Source: Annona cherimola (lineage: Eukaryota > Streptophyta > Magnoliopsida > Magnoliales > Annonaceae). From it: DNA of 64,000 bases. The notes under the pieces are model-generated. The model was not told the DNA's origin. It saw only the letters and a program-made list of their open reading frames with translations, and did no database searches. This document shows positions 36,410 to 48,939 of the stretch, piece by piece; the stretch's first letter is position 1, and each line of letters starts with the position of its first letter. The stretch lies in the NCBI GenBank assembly GCA_030490835.1, contig CM059971.1, positions 37,620,012-37,684,011 on the forward strand, read 5' to 3'. The translations under genes were made by a program, and so were the position numbers.

Positions 36410-38720
36410 CATCATCATCATTATCATCGTAAGTTGTTTCTCATAAGTTATTTCTCACCTAAGTGGTGTCAGTTGCATGAATTTTGTTACGTTATTCTTG
36501 ATGATCAACAATTAAGTTTTTAGTAATTTTTAATGTTTTCACACCTTGTTTAATTACTTCCATACATGTTTTTTTGGGTCTTCCTTTTATTCTCTTATCT
36601 CCTTTTATTTGAATAAACTCAACTTTTCTAACTGGTGTTATTTGAAGCCTGTTTACATGATCAAATCATCTTAGTCTGTGTTCCCTTATTTTATCATTTA
36701 TTGGCTTCACTTTTAGGTTATCTCGTGTTTTTCCCTTGTTTCACTACTCATCTACCTTAACATTCTCATTTATGCTCCTCACATTTTATGTATGTGTTGT
36801 TCTTTAACCGTCCAACAATTTTTCCTATAAAGCATAGCCGGTCTAACTGCATTCTTCTAAATTTTTTTTAATTTAATTAGGACTAGGCGGTCATGTAAAA
36901 TTCCTACAGCATTTTGTCATTTGTTCCATCTTGCTAGGATTTTATTTATGACATCTTTGTCAATTTCCTCATTCTCTTAAACTATTGATCATAAATATCA
37001 AAAGTGATTAGTTTTTGATAGAACTTAATTTAAAATCTTAATTGGTTCCTCATCTAGGCTTTCATTTATTAAAGTTAGATTTTATATATTCAGTTTTTGT
37101 ATGGCTGATTTTAAAACCATCAGATTCTAGAATGTCTTTTCACTTGTTTAATTTTAAGTTTACTCCTCCAGTTTCATCCATTAGAACTATATCATTTGTA
37201 AGTAACATTCATGAAGGTATTTCTTCTTATAAATGTTTAGTAAGTTTATCCATAACTAAGGTGAAAAGGACTTAAGGCTAAACCTTGATGCAAACCTATT
37301 GTAATTGGGAAAACATTTGTATCTCCACTCATGGTCCTCACATTTATTACATCCCTCTCATACACATCTTTAAAAACATCAATATATCTATTATTAATTC
37401 ATTTCTTTCTTATCACTTGCCATATTAATTTTCTTAGAACTTGATCTTATGCTTTTTTTAAAAATCAACAAAAATCATGTGTAGGTTCTCTTTTTTTTAT
37501 TTTATTTTAATGCTTCTCAAATAATTGCCTAAGTAAGAAAATGACTTTTGGTAGTTGATATTCTTGGTGTAAAACCAAATTGATTATTGGAGATAGTTGA
37601 TTTTTTATCTTAGTCTTTGTTCAATCACTCTTTTCCACAACTTCCATGATATGATTTGTGAGTTTTATTCCACAATAATTGGCATAATTTTGAATATCTC
37701 CCTTATTTTTATAGATTGGTACTATAATGTTTTTTTTTTTTTTTCCATTCATTTGACATTAACTTTTTCTCTAATCTTATTGAAAAGGTTCATTCGCCAT
37801 GTTATATCTATATCACCCATGCATTTCAACGTCTTAATTGGGGTGTTATTAATACTTTTCTAGTTCTCGTTTTTTAAAGGGCTTTCTTTACTTTGGAGGT
37901 TCAAAATTTGTAGAAATAGGTAAGGAATTGTTTCAAGCAATACAAGATTCTTGAATTGAATCTGTATCTCTATTCACAAGATAGTTTTTCAATTCCCAAG
38001 ATAATTTTTTAAATTTAAATTTTCAATACAACTTTTTATATTTGCAATACAACTTTTCTCATTCCTAATACACATCATTACATCCTCATCCTAGATGCAG
38101 ATTCCATTCATGAATTTTGTATGGCTTGAAATAGGCCCTAATATTTCTATCTCTTTCTACATTTAAACTGTCATCTAATGTTAGATGTTAATAAACTATG
38201 CAAATAAGTTTTCTATCTTCTTTAATTTCATTAGAATTAACTAAAAAATTTTGGTCCTCACTTCTAATGCATCTAACATGCCTTGCTTTTTATTTTCTCT
38301 TAATTTGGTTAACTTAAATATATCCTTTTCTCTTTGTCTAGTTTCTTATTTGTCATATAACTTATCATAAGCTTTTCGTTTAGCTTCACTAATAATTTTT
38401 TAATTGTTTTTTTAATAGTTTATATTGTTGTAGATTTATATCATTTTTATTGGTTTGTCATTTTTTAAACTTTTCTTATTTGTCATTTATAGCCTTTTGA
38501 AATCTTTGTTCCACTATTGAGTTTCACTAAATGCTTTGTCCAACTTTTTTAATGATTTTGCTATTTCATTCTACATTGAGTTAACTTCTGTTTCTTGTAT
38601 GTTCTATTTTCATTCTTCTATCATTCTTTCACTTAAAGGTTCTATATTAGCACCCTTAAAATTCCACCACTTAATCTTTGGGATTTTATTATTTTTTAGG
38701 TTTTGTTTAGGTTTTGTTTA

Positions 38721-38761
<41 letters not shown>

Positions 38762-39590
38762 ATTACTAACAACCTATGTTGCATGGTTTAACTCTCCCCT
38801 GGGATGACCTTGCAATTGCTACAAAGGACCTATTAGATGATAAAGAAAAAATCTATTTGGTTAGAATCATTTCCACTCTTAAAAGTTATCAAATGTCTCT
38901 CTTTTTGATAAGTTATTTGCTACAGTTAAATCTTATGTCATAGCAAAATCTAAAATGCCATTTCATTCCTTATTGCAAACTGAAAGCTCCATGAATTTCT
39001 CAGATCCTACATGTCCATTTCAATCTTCTCCTATCGCAATCTTTTCGTGATTAGGTTTCCTTTGTGCTAGCTATCTATTTCATCTGTAATTGTTTTTTGA
39101 TTCTATCATCTAATCCTGTCTATGGTACATAAGCACCAATCACATTTATAACATATTCACCTAGCACAAGTTTTATTTGGATAATTTTATCATTACTCGA
39201 TTAACATCTGCAACTTTATCTATAATTTTTTTTCTACCATTATTCCTACATTGTTCCTATTTCCTTCCTTTTCTACATACCATAATTTGAACCCGTTATT
39301 CCTTTTAATTTTATTTCCTTTGCATTTAGTCTCTTGATGACAAGCTATGTTAATTCTTTTTTTCATAGCATTTACTACTTCCATACTTTTTTCTGAAACT
39401 CTCACAACATTTTATGAGGCAAAATGGACTTTGTGTTTTGATACTACTTTCTTCACCGAATCACAACTACGCCCTCGTAACTTTATAGCATTTACTACTT
39501 CTATACCTTTTCTCCCATCTTGTCGACCATTTATGTTGCTACGTTCTATTTCCGTGCCTATGCGGTTATGATTTGGGAGAAATTAGCTTA
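36410..39590 (-). mobile_element. Second RTE-like LINE copy, more decayed
   Basis: It is collinear with the copy at 31731-34936 over most of its length and in the same orientation, beginning with the same CATCATCATCAT tail. The reverse transcriptase catalytic site reads LTNDIVL near 37190. The 5' end differs from copy 1 beyond about 39470 and no target duplication was found. Several deletions and many stop codons show it is older or less constrained. Confidence 0.7.
38722..38759. repeat. (TA)n microsatellite within LINE copy 2
   Basis: About 18 TA units. LINE copy 1 has a shorter TA tract at the matching place (about 33880). Confidence 0.85.
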
Positions 39591-40154
39591 TTCAAATAGA
39601 AGGCTACAAGAGAACTAGAGGAAGTTTTGAAACAATGTCTTTAGTTATGAAAAATAATGAAAACTATAGGGCTTGCTGGGAACATAATTCAAGATGACCA
39701 AATGGTACGACAGGATCCGTGCTTCTGGCCCCATATTGGTGGGAGATACCTTTTTGGTACTGATGATGAATTTTCACCCAATTTTTTTCTCTAAAATTTT
39801 CAATATTCTAACTTGCTGCAACTGCACCCAACATCCTCCCAAAAGGAGGGAAACAAGGAAAGAAGAGGAAAGAAAAAGAAAAAAAGAATTTCATCCTCTA
39901 ATTTCATTGTCCTTCTTGTGCACAATGGTTTTCATTTTTGCTATTTTGATCATAAATTTTTCTAATAGCTTTGATTAGTGAATTGTTTGTTATGGATTGA
40001 AGACTCTGGGAATTGTCCATCCATGTATAATTTGCTCCTTAATTTAATTTGCACAAGTGAAGGAGACTTTGCAAGTCTTTTGAATCTGTTTTTGCGCTGG
40101 ATAACTTGGTATGCCTGCAGTATTTCAATTATTGCTCATTTTAAAAAATTTAGG
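39591..40154. other. Intron sequence, no feature recognised
   Basis: Non-coding by inspection; no YSL-like exon in any frame. Confidence 0.5.
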
Positions 40155-40635
40155 TGATAAGTTTTTTGTTTAATTGTAGAGTTCATGATGTTTCTATGCA
40201 TAGATGATAGTCCTGTTAAAACATTATTAATTATCTAGAATTCAATTGGAATTCACCTCTTTTTTGCTGTATAATCTGTATAATTTACCTTTATGAAACA
40301 CATCCTCAACTTTTTTCATGTAGCTCTATTGTGAAAATTTACTTCTCACATTGCTTATTTTTAACATATAGTACATATTGGATATAATTTGTTTATGGAA
40401 ATAATGTTGTTTTTTAGTTGTAGATTTCAATATCTTTCTATGCGTATTTGATAATCCTATTAAAATATTATATAATATCTTAGAATTCAATTGGAATTTG
40501 CCCTTTTTGCTAAATAAATTATCATTATGAAATACATTCTTCAACTTTTTCATGCAGTTCTGTTATGAAAATTTTCTTCTTGCCGTGCATTCATATTTTT
40601 TAACATATAATATATATTGGATGTAATTTATTGAG
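40155..40635. repeat. Tandem duplication, about 240-bp units
   Basis: The segment at about 40160-40395 recurs at 40410-40635 with many substitutions. Shared landmarks are AGAATTCAATTGGAATT, TTTTTCATG and TTTTAACATATA. Bases 40636-41240 hold nothing recognised. Confidence 0.65.
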
Positions 40636-41324
40636 TCTGGCTTCTATACATCCGATCTTGCCAATTCACTTCAGTACTCCTATCTAGTTTGAGCTCATGT
40701 TGATGAGTGTCAAATCCAATCCATCCATTGCATTTAACACTATAGATATAACTTGCATACCAAAAATCATATCAATTAGAATTATGCATGGGCATATCTT
40801 TTAAAAATGCATGTAATTGTGTGCAAAATTTAGAAAATTACTTAAATCAATGCACGGAAGTTATCGAATATTATGAAAGCAAATAAAATCATTAATCTAG
40901 GAAGGATGAATATTCTAGATGGTTTAGATATTGCATTTGGACCTTAGGGTCTTTATAATAAATAAATCATTTTTAATAGATTTAAAATCACTATTTATTA
41001 ATTCTTAATTTTGGAAATGATGCAAATTATGGATTTAATTTTTGGTATCTAACTAAAACAAACAGTGTTGAATACAATGCGTGAATTGGATTTGACAAAA
41101 TTACGAAGATAAAGCTCAAACTAGTTGGTCCTACTGAAGTGAGTTGGTAAGACCAGGTGTATAAAAGATTGTAGTATATTGAGTCCAAGAATCTATACTA
41201 ATTTTCATCAAAAAAAAAGAAAAAAAAGAATCTATACTAATAATTGGCGGTGCCATGGTTATCCAGGTGGTACAAGAAGGGTAATCAAAATATGGTGTAG
41301 AACTTTTGTCAGATTCTATAATAC

Positions 41325-41985
41325 TCACAGACCATTAGTATGGATATATTTTCTGCAACATATTATGTCTGCTTTTGATCCATCCGCTAGACTAATTTGC
41401 ATGGTTACTCCTTTCCAGTTTTCTTCTGGAATGATTTCCTTTCTCGCATAGCAAAAACTTGCTCCTGTGTCTATCAGGGCTATTCTAGTTTTTGCATTTA
41501 TGTTGACTCTTATTTTCGTGGTTATATGAAAATTTGCTAAAACATGCAAGCTTTCTAATTTTCCTTTAAGAGATAACATACAATTTTATTTCCTCATTCT
41601 CATAGATTGGCACGTCTATTTTTTGCCATCCAACTATTTTTCTCAAATTTGTTGAATATCTAGGAGTTTCTACTTCAAAGTTTGAAGTTTCTCCAATTTT
41701 TAAAGACATACTTCTAGGTATCATTTGAGGAACTTTTTCCGAATCATGCTTTTCTTCATTTTGGATTACAAGTTTATTTCCAACTTGTCTAATATCCTCA
41801 GATGATAGCATTTTCTGATTTGTTACTGGGTCTTGGAAAACCCAAGTTTTTGGCCATGATAGTTGTTCGGGATGAAATATGGTAGGGGCCATGCCTTTTA
41901 TAAGTTCTCTTCCATACTCAAACAACTCAGTGTACTTTTGCTCTCCTCTCACTAATCGTCTGCGAGTATTATAGAATCTCAGCAA
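41325..41985 (-). pseudogene. Pararetroviral protease-region fragment
   Basis: Two overlapping minus-strand frames. The first (41985-41566, 139 codons) begins FYNTRRRLVRGEQK and ends at a stop. The second (41579-41325) overlaps it in another frame and holds ALIDTGASFCY, the aspartic protease active-site pattern. The overlap suggests a frameshift mutation, although a natural frame change cannot be excluded. Sequence continues to about 41240 before similarity is lost. Confidence 0.65.
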
Positions 41986-41988
41986 GCT

Positions 41989-42562
41989 CTCTTGTTAACG
42001 CATCAGATCTATAGTGGCTACTGTCAACCAAGGATTCTTTACTTCCATTTATCCCACCATTTAGGCCTTGACGGTAAATTTTTTCCTTCGCCATCATTCA
42101 TGATCCAAAGCTGGTAATTCGGATAACTCTCTCCTTTCACTCTGAACCAGGCTGGAGTAGAGATTATTAAAGCTGTAACTAATCTCTTTTTGTAGCCCAT
42201 CAACATAAGCACATATCTGACTATCTCAGGAAGCAAATTAATTCTTTTTGATATTCGTTGTAGAATCTTCCTTCCTGACGGGCGTCAATAGCTGTTGTTG
42301 GGTCTTTGTCGACAGTAGCCATTATCATCTGTCATTCCTTTTGAACTAGTACAGGATAATTCTTCGGGTTCTTTATGTTTCCAATATAATCTTTCAGTTC
42401 TTCCTCGTAGGCCATATTGATACCTTCTGAATTTGGAATTGCTGATTTTGGTCTGACAATTAATAAATTCTTCGAGGATCCAAATTCTGTGAATTTTAAT
42501 AAATTATCATCTTGAACACCTTGAAAATACACCAATCCTGAAATAGATCCTATTGCCGACAT
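41989..42562 (-). pseudogene. Pararetroviral segment with two blocks in swapped order
   Basis: Block 42562-42332 (GVQDDNLLKF to VQKE) precedes block 42236-42039 (EIVRYVLMLMGYKKR to RPKWWD) in the direction of reading. In the copies at 49300-49790 (+) and 44308-43646 (-) the order is the reverse. The join near 42245-42280 carries a short stretch (GATTCTACAACGAATATC-like) also present at 42590. The function of these blocks was not assigned. Confidence 0.6.
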
Positions 42563-42589
42563 ATTTACGATGTTATTGTAGAAATCAGG

Positions 42590-43110
42590 AAGATTCTACA
42601 ACGAATATCAGAAAGAATAGCCGAGGAAGAACAGAAAGAAATAGACGAGGTACTTCCACTAATTGGTTATGCTTTAAACTTTGATGGTTTAAAAATTTAT
42701 AATTTTAAATTTATCATAGAAATGTTCTCCATATGCTCCATATAATTATTTTAAATTTTACATTTTAAAATTTATTGTAGAAATGTTCTTCATATAATTA
42801 TTTCAAAAATCAGAAGAAATATATATTCCCAATCGACAATTAAGAATATAAGAAGAATTACTAGGAGTATGTCCGGCTTCAAAATCTCGAAGTTTCTGTT
42901 AATGTTTTTCAACTCTTCGTTGAGCTTTCCTAATGTCTTCTTGTTCAAGTACCTCGTCTATTTCTTTATGTTCTTCCTAGGCTATTCTTTCGAATATTTG
43001 TTGCAGAATCTTCCTAATTTCTACAATAACATCGTAGATATGCGGGCAATAAGTTCTTCTTGATAACCTAAGTTGTTTCATTCCTGTGCGCAATATTCTT
43101 CTATTGCCTT
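42590..43110. pseudogene. Pararetroviral Lys/Glu-rich segment, palindromic remnant
   Basis: A short plus-strand piece at 42590-42660 and an inverted piece at 43110-42840 both match 51300-51620. Between them lies AT-rich sequence in inverted order (TAGAAATGTTCT..ATATAATTATTT). Bases 43111-43299 show no further similarity. Confidence 0.55.
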
Positions 43111-43299
43111 AAACCTTTTTTGTTTGGCTTTTGATTTCTATAATATTGGTTTTACCTTTCTTGTGGCGCCTTTCACTATGCCCACCATGCTTAGCTGATT
43201 GCTTTCACTCAAGAAATTCTACTAGTTGAAATCATGGTCGCTTGATAAGGAGTTACTTGCTGGTGTTAAGATATTGGGTATTGGGTTTTTTTTGGCTAG

Positions 43300-44580
43300 A
43301 GTAAAACGGAGCAGTAGCAAAGTATGATTTTTTGAGAAGGATTTTACTCTTTCGAAAATCAACTTATGCTTCCCTTTAGCTTGGAGAGTTCTCATATTTA
43401 TAATAGAGAACAGAATCTTTTACAACTGTAGTTGATGCTACGTATTACAATATGGTTCACACGAGATAAAGTAAAGCAGTTCAAAGTCAAGATAAGATAA
43501 GATTATAGACGGTGTCTTTAGGCTGTTTTTCTATCTAGACTACACGTTATCATTTATGATGCTTTAGAGGAGATAAGGTTTCTACTGTAGTGTTGGCACC
43601 ATACTTTCTCGACACGTGTTCTGCTTTTAGTTAGACCTTTCTGCTTTAGAGCTGACTTCTTAACTTTTGTCCGATGCTATTGGCTTTGCTCGCCATATCC
43701 ATATCTTGAAGGGCGTCAATAGTTGTTGTTGGGTCTTTGTCGACAGTAGCTATTATCGTCTGCCATTCCTTTTGAACTGATACAGGATAATTCTTCGGGT
43801 TCTTCATGCTTCTAATATAATCTTCCAGTTTTTCCTCATAGGTCATATTAATGTCTTCTGAATCTGGAATTGCTGATTTTGATATGACAATTAATAAATT
43901 ATTCAAGGATCCAAATCCTGTGAATTTCAGTAAATTATCATCTTGAACACCTTGGAATACATGAATCATGAAGGAGATGATTCTACTGCAAGCTCAAACG
44001 TGCCTTTCTTGTGAGAAGAGCTGCAAATCTATTTCCCACTATTTGGGTCTTGATGGTAAATTTTTTCCTTTGCCATCATTAATTATCCAAAGCTGGTAAT
44101 TCGGATAGCTCTCTTTTTTCACTCTGGGCCATGCTGGAGTAGAGGTTATTAAAGCTATAATTAATCTCTTTTCGTAGCCCATCAACATAAACACATATCT
44201 GATTATCTCAAGAAGCAAATTAACCCTTTCCTGATTCTGATGGTCTATGCAAATGCAATCAATCATTCCATTTTCTAATGGATTTTTGAAATCCATTTCA
44301 TTGAACAATTCCTCGGTAATCTTTATAGTAGGGAATCCTTGTTCTTTGATTAAGAATTGTTTTCATACTATATTTTTCTGGATTATCATTTATTCAATTG
44401 AGACATTTACCACTAGGTCCACTTGTTTGACTTTTTCTTTGGTAATGTCGTACAAGATCTCCTTCTTAGAATTTATGGTTCTAAGTTTATCTTGTAGATC
44501 AGTTACTTGAGATTTTCTTTCCCGAGATTTCTTCTAAAGTTGTTCAATATAGGCTCCTAGTCCCATTGTTGTTACATATG
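43300..44580 (-). pseudogene. Pararetroviral segment, inverted arm 1
   Basis: Collinear in reverse with 48950-50215 over about 1.27 kb. It includes the RYVFMLMGYEKR, SYPNYQLWIINDG and GVQDDNLLKF blocks, then a 3' non-coding part with a conserved TATA-like sequence (TATTATAAATA, about 43394-43405). Stops interrupt the frame in several places. Coding-like minus-strand sequence extends on to about 44882. Confidence 0.7.
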
Positions 44581-44924
44581 CTCGATGGAAGAATTCTTTA
44601 CCTCCATTATAAGCATAAGTGAGATTAGTAAAAATCATCTCAAGCATCTCTTGAGACTAGTCTGAGCTCTAGTTGGACAAAGTGATGTAGATCTTTCTTG
44701 ATTGGATTTAGAACTTTGTATCCTTCATCAGTCACTTATACCTGAGGAATTTCCTCTAGAGGTGTTTCTGTTCTTGGAATTTTTGTTCTAAATATTGTCG
44801 CTCAAGTCTTTATCTCTTTTTCTCTCTTTTTTGAAGTTGAACTTTCTGAATTCATTCTTCTTGAATTCTTGGTCTGTTCATGGTGACGAATCTTTTCTGC
44901 TTTCTGTTTGTGTACTTTGTGTAT

Positions 44925-44937
44925 TGATATTAGAGCC
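44925..44937 (+). other. Primer-binding-like site for initiator tRNA-Met, pararetroviral
   Basis: TGATATTAGAGCC differs at two positions, both transitions, from TGGTATCAGAGCC, the tRNA-iMet complement used by caulimovirids. It precedes an ATG at 44964 by 27 bases, a plausible genome start. Confidence 0.55.
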
Positions 44938-44963
44938 TAAAATAAACTTTGTTTAAGGCTGAT

Positions 44964-46440
44964 ATGACAAATCCATCGAAGGATCCAGGAAGTCCTTCAG
45001 GATCAGGATCAAGATCTAGAGCTGGACCAAATGGTAATGGTTCTAGCAGTAACCAAGATCAAAGTGGACTTGATTCTAGTTCTGATATGAATTTTCGTAG
45101 ATTAAGAGATTATTTCAACCGATGATATTCTTCAAAAGAAGAAAATTGAGTAAATAATAGACAACCTAGAATTGAATTCAGATCTCCCAGAGGTAATGAT
45201 CAATAAGGATCTACCAGTGTCTGGAGAACTCTTTTCGGATATACCCAGAATGATTATGGAAGTTTAGCTGACTGAAAGCTATTTCTAGAAAATGAGGGAT
45301 AAAGAAAAAGAAATGACTCAAATATTAGAGCTAGAAAATGGACTAAAACCGATGTCCTAGATGCTCAGAAAAACATCGATAAAAAGCGAGATGAAATAGA
45401 AGAATATCTCTGAAAAGAAAAAAGAAAATCTGAAATTCTAAAGAATAGAACCAAGAAAATAGGATTAAAAGACGATTATCCTATTAGTCAGGCTTGGGAA
45501 AGATTGACCATTGAGTTAGGTATTGAGCCCACTCAGAAGTGGCCATCGATTCAAGATTTGAGAGGTTTAGCTACACATGAAACCTCAAGATATAAGTCGA
45601 CATATCCTTGGAGGACACCTGCTGGATATAAACCATCAGAGTTTAAAGCAAAACCAATTAGTGATAAGGGAGTCTATTTGGATATAGACTGCACCAGAGA
45701 AGTCACTAAAGCAATAGACATATGGGCAGATAAAGCTCGAATGCTTATTCTTGCAGAAGGAGTGATTGAAATATAAGCAGAACAAGAGCTTATTTAGAAT
45801 CTTCTCTTTTAGGAATAGCAAGAAACTTTTGGGAATAATTAACACGAAGGGCCCCTATTGATGAGGTGATATTGCAGCATGCCCACACAACAATAGATAT
45901 TATCCTGATCTATGTAGAAATATTGAAAAGAGAATTTGCTGGACATGCCATCAATGATCATGATGGATATCAGATGCAACAAGCAAAAATTGCTTTGATA
46001 AAATTGTAGATATGTGATATGTGCAAATTCGAAAAATATTTTTGCGAATTCAAGGACAGATATAACCAGTTGTCCTTTGAAGATCAAAGATTTGCTCTGA
46101 AAATGTTTGGGAAAAACTCCCAAGAAATTGGGGGATGGTCGCCCAAAGAGCTCTAGAACAGAGAATGATGACAAATAAGGATGTCACAGATTCTCTAGGA
46201 GCAAGAGCAGTAGTAAAGTATTGTATAAGACTTTACTGTGTGGAAAAAAGATCGGCAAAAGATGCAAGTCGAATGTCAATCATGTCCGAAGAATGTTGCT
46301 ATAAGTTTGATTATGTCGTAGGAAGATATGGGTGTGAACCTGAAAAGAAATTAAAAAATTCTTTGAAATCAGATCGCACAGGAGACATGTCAAATGAAAT
46401 CTTCTAGGAAATCCTTTAATAAAGATAAGAAGAAAAAGAA
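44964..46440 (+). pseudogene. Pararetroviral N-terminal / coat-protein-like region, broken
   Basis: Starts MTNPSKDPGSPSGSGS, a Ser/Gly-rich low-complexity N-terminus, then several stops. Open pieces at 45504-45776 and 46135-46407 are followed by a lysine-rich run (KDKKKKKKW) at about 46420-46450. A basic tract after a helical region is reminiscent of coat proteins in this family, but no CCHC finger is visible, so the assignment is tentative. Confidence 0.5.
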
Positions 46441-46530
46441 AAAATGGGTAGGATTTAACAAAAATCCCATAAACGAGGAAGAGAGAAAGAAAGATAAGTG
46501 ATATATCAGATCTCTTAGAACCCTTAAAAG

Positions 46531-48825
46531 CAGTGTTATTAAAACCGGACCGGACCGGCCGGTCGGACCGGTCGGACCGGGAACCGGTCCCATGGCCGGT
46601 TCGATCCGATACGGTTCGGTTCGATTACCAAAAACCGCTCAAACCGTTGAACCGGCGGTCGAACCGTATTTACCGGTTCGACCGGGTTCGACCGGTCGGT
46701 TAATAAAATAATGATAATTAAATATATATATTTTAAAAAAAAAACCGGAACGCGTGCGGCGTGCCCTGATTGCCTGCCCGACGACGCCTTCGTCTTCTTC
46801 CCCATTTCGAAAATTGAAACCCTAGCGCTGCGGCGCTGCCTCGCGCCCGCGCCCGCGCCCGCCTGCCCCGGTCCAGTCCTCGGCGGTCATCTCCAGTCAT
46901 TAATCTTCCTCTTCGCCGGCGCCAGCAGGATCCCGCATCCCTCTGCGGCTCTGCCCTGTCTCCGTCGCCTGCACGATCCCGCCACCCACGCAGTCCGCCG
47001 GCCCCGCAGTCCACCACCCACGCAGTGCGTCACCCACAGCGCCGTCCGTCTCCAGTCGTCTGTCTCTGGTCGCCGTCTGCCTCGCCGTCGCCGTCTCGCT
47101 CGTCTTCTTCTCATTTTCGGCCACGAAACCCAACTGTTGCTCGCCGACGCCCGACGGCCGCTCGCCCGCCTTCGCCTGACTCCCACTCTCCCCGTCTCCC
47201 ACTTGCTGCCCGACGCCTGCTCGCTGTTCGTGGCGGTGTCGCCTGCTCTGTTCGGTACTTGGAAGTTGGAATCAATGGCTGAAAATGGAAGCTCTGGGTT
47301 TAGGCGGAATTGATGGTAGCAATTTTGGTGGGTTTAGGAGGTACAAAAATTGCTGCCGGTCATGTTGCTGGTTGAGTTCTCCCGATTTGGAGCGCCGAGG
47401 AGATCGATGGGTAGATGGGTGTTGGGCAGAAGACGTCGGTTCAGGGAAGGCAGCTGCTTGATTTTGGGCATCTTGAGATTTCGTCTCAACGTGATTAGAG
47501 GTGTGAATTGATGAAATAATGGGCGACGACGTGCAATTGCAGCTGTTAACAATGGGTTCGATCATTTGGATTTGGGCGTCGAATTTCATCGCAGATGCAG
47601 TGCCTGACTGGGGGTGATTGAGTACCGGAATTTTCGTGCTCCGGTGGTGCATGGTTGTTCGGTGTTCCTGCTGTGCATTTAAATACGAATTTAAATATTA
47701 ATTCTTTGATAAATTATTTCAATAATATCATATATCATCTTAGTTTAATTCACTTTATCCTTTAATTTAATTTATCTAAATATAATAATCTACTTTATTC
47801 CCCATATTTTAAAATATAATTGTAGTCATATATGTATGATTTTTCCAATTAAATAATTTTATAAATTTTCCCAAATTATATTAATAAGCTAATACACTTT
47901 TCAACATTAAAATTTTCTAGCCTATTGATTCATAATTTTATATTTTCAAAAAAAAATATTGCAAAATGATCCATTTTATAGCAAAATTAAAGATTTTATG
48001 AAAAATATAATTTTCACGAAATTTCGCATAAAATCTGTATTTAATTAACATTTTTATACTAAAAAAGTGTGAATTTAATATGAAATTATATGAAGATTTT
48101 TAGAATTATCAGAAAGCACAAATAATAAATATGTATGTGTGATTGCTGCAGCCTACCCCCGTCCCTACTGCAGCATCCCCCGTCCCTCCTGCATGTTTTA
48201 TACTTATATTATGGTTTTTTAAATCTAACATATATATTTATGATTTATGAAAAATATAATTTTATCAATATATTTATTTAAAATTTTAAAATAGTTTAAT
48301 ATTTATGACCTCTTAAATATGTCATGCTGACGTCACTGGTTCGAACCGGTTTGCTGGTAGACGCTGTTAAATTAAGGTAGATTTCATTAAATCATATTAT
48401 CTGAGTTTCAAGTTCTATAATTAAGTTATAAATGACCTTATAAGGAGCTGAGGATCATATTACAGGTGTTAAATTTGAATTAACTTATTAATATCAAAAG
48501 TTAGATGTCGTTAGATGTCATTAGATGCTGTTAGATTCTGTTAGATAAGGTAAATTTCATTAAATCCTATTATTTGAGTTTCAAATTCTGTAATTAAGGT
48601 ATAAATGACCTTATAAAGATTTTAGAATCATATTACAGGTGTTAAATTATGATAAACTTATCAATATATTTACTTAAAATTTAAAAATAATTTAATATTT
48701 ATGACATCATAAATATGTCATGCTGACGTCACCGGTTCGAACCGGTTTGCTTAACCGGTCGAACCGGTTCGAACCAGACCAGTTCCTTTACCGGTTCAAT
48801 TACCGGTTCGGTTCTGACAACATTG
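46531..48825. mobile_element. 2.3-kb non-autonomous hAT element inside the pararetrovirus
   Basis: A perfect 8-bp target duplication, CTTAAAAG, lies at 46523-46530 and 48826-48833. Inverted termini CAGTGTTATTAAAACCGG and the reverse of CCGGTTCGGTTCTGACAACATTG extend into dense CCGGTT/AACCGG repeats. From 46760 to about 47660 the interior is very GC-rich and ends near a short minus-strand and plus-strand open frame with no known domain. The right 450 bp contains a duplicated subterminal block (TGCTGACGTCAC..TTCGAACCGGTTTGCT at about 48330 and 48720). It is the same family as the hAT at 2032-8281. No transposase. Confidence 0.85.
48500..48550. repeat. GTTAGATG-type short tandem repeat
   Basis: GTTAGATGTC, ATTAGATGCT and GTTAGATTCT units follow each other, within the hAT. 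Confidence 0.7.
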
Positions 48826-48939
48826 CTTAAAAGGTGACACAAGAAAGGTAAAACTATATCTATTTAAATCTTTTATCGGATTTTAAATTTCATTAAGGTT
48901 ATGAAAAAATGTCAGGACGAGTTGCACACAGCGAGGAAA

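Noticed and set aside
39690..40150. Possible fifth YSL exon
   Set aside because: No frame shows the expected FYFDF-type sequence or bounded splice sites.
46711..47313. 200-codon plus-strand frame in the hAT at 46531
   Set aside because: Low-complexity Arg/Pro/Leu-rich sequence from GC-rich DNA, open on both strands, no transposase motifs.
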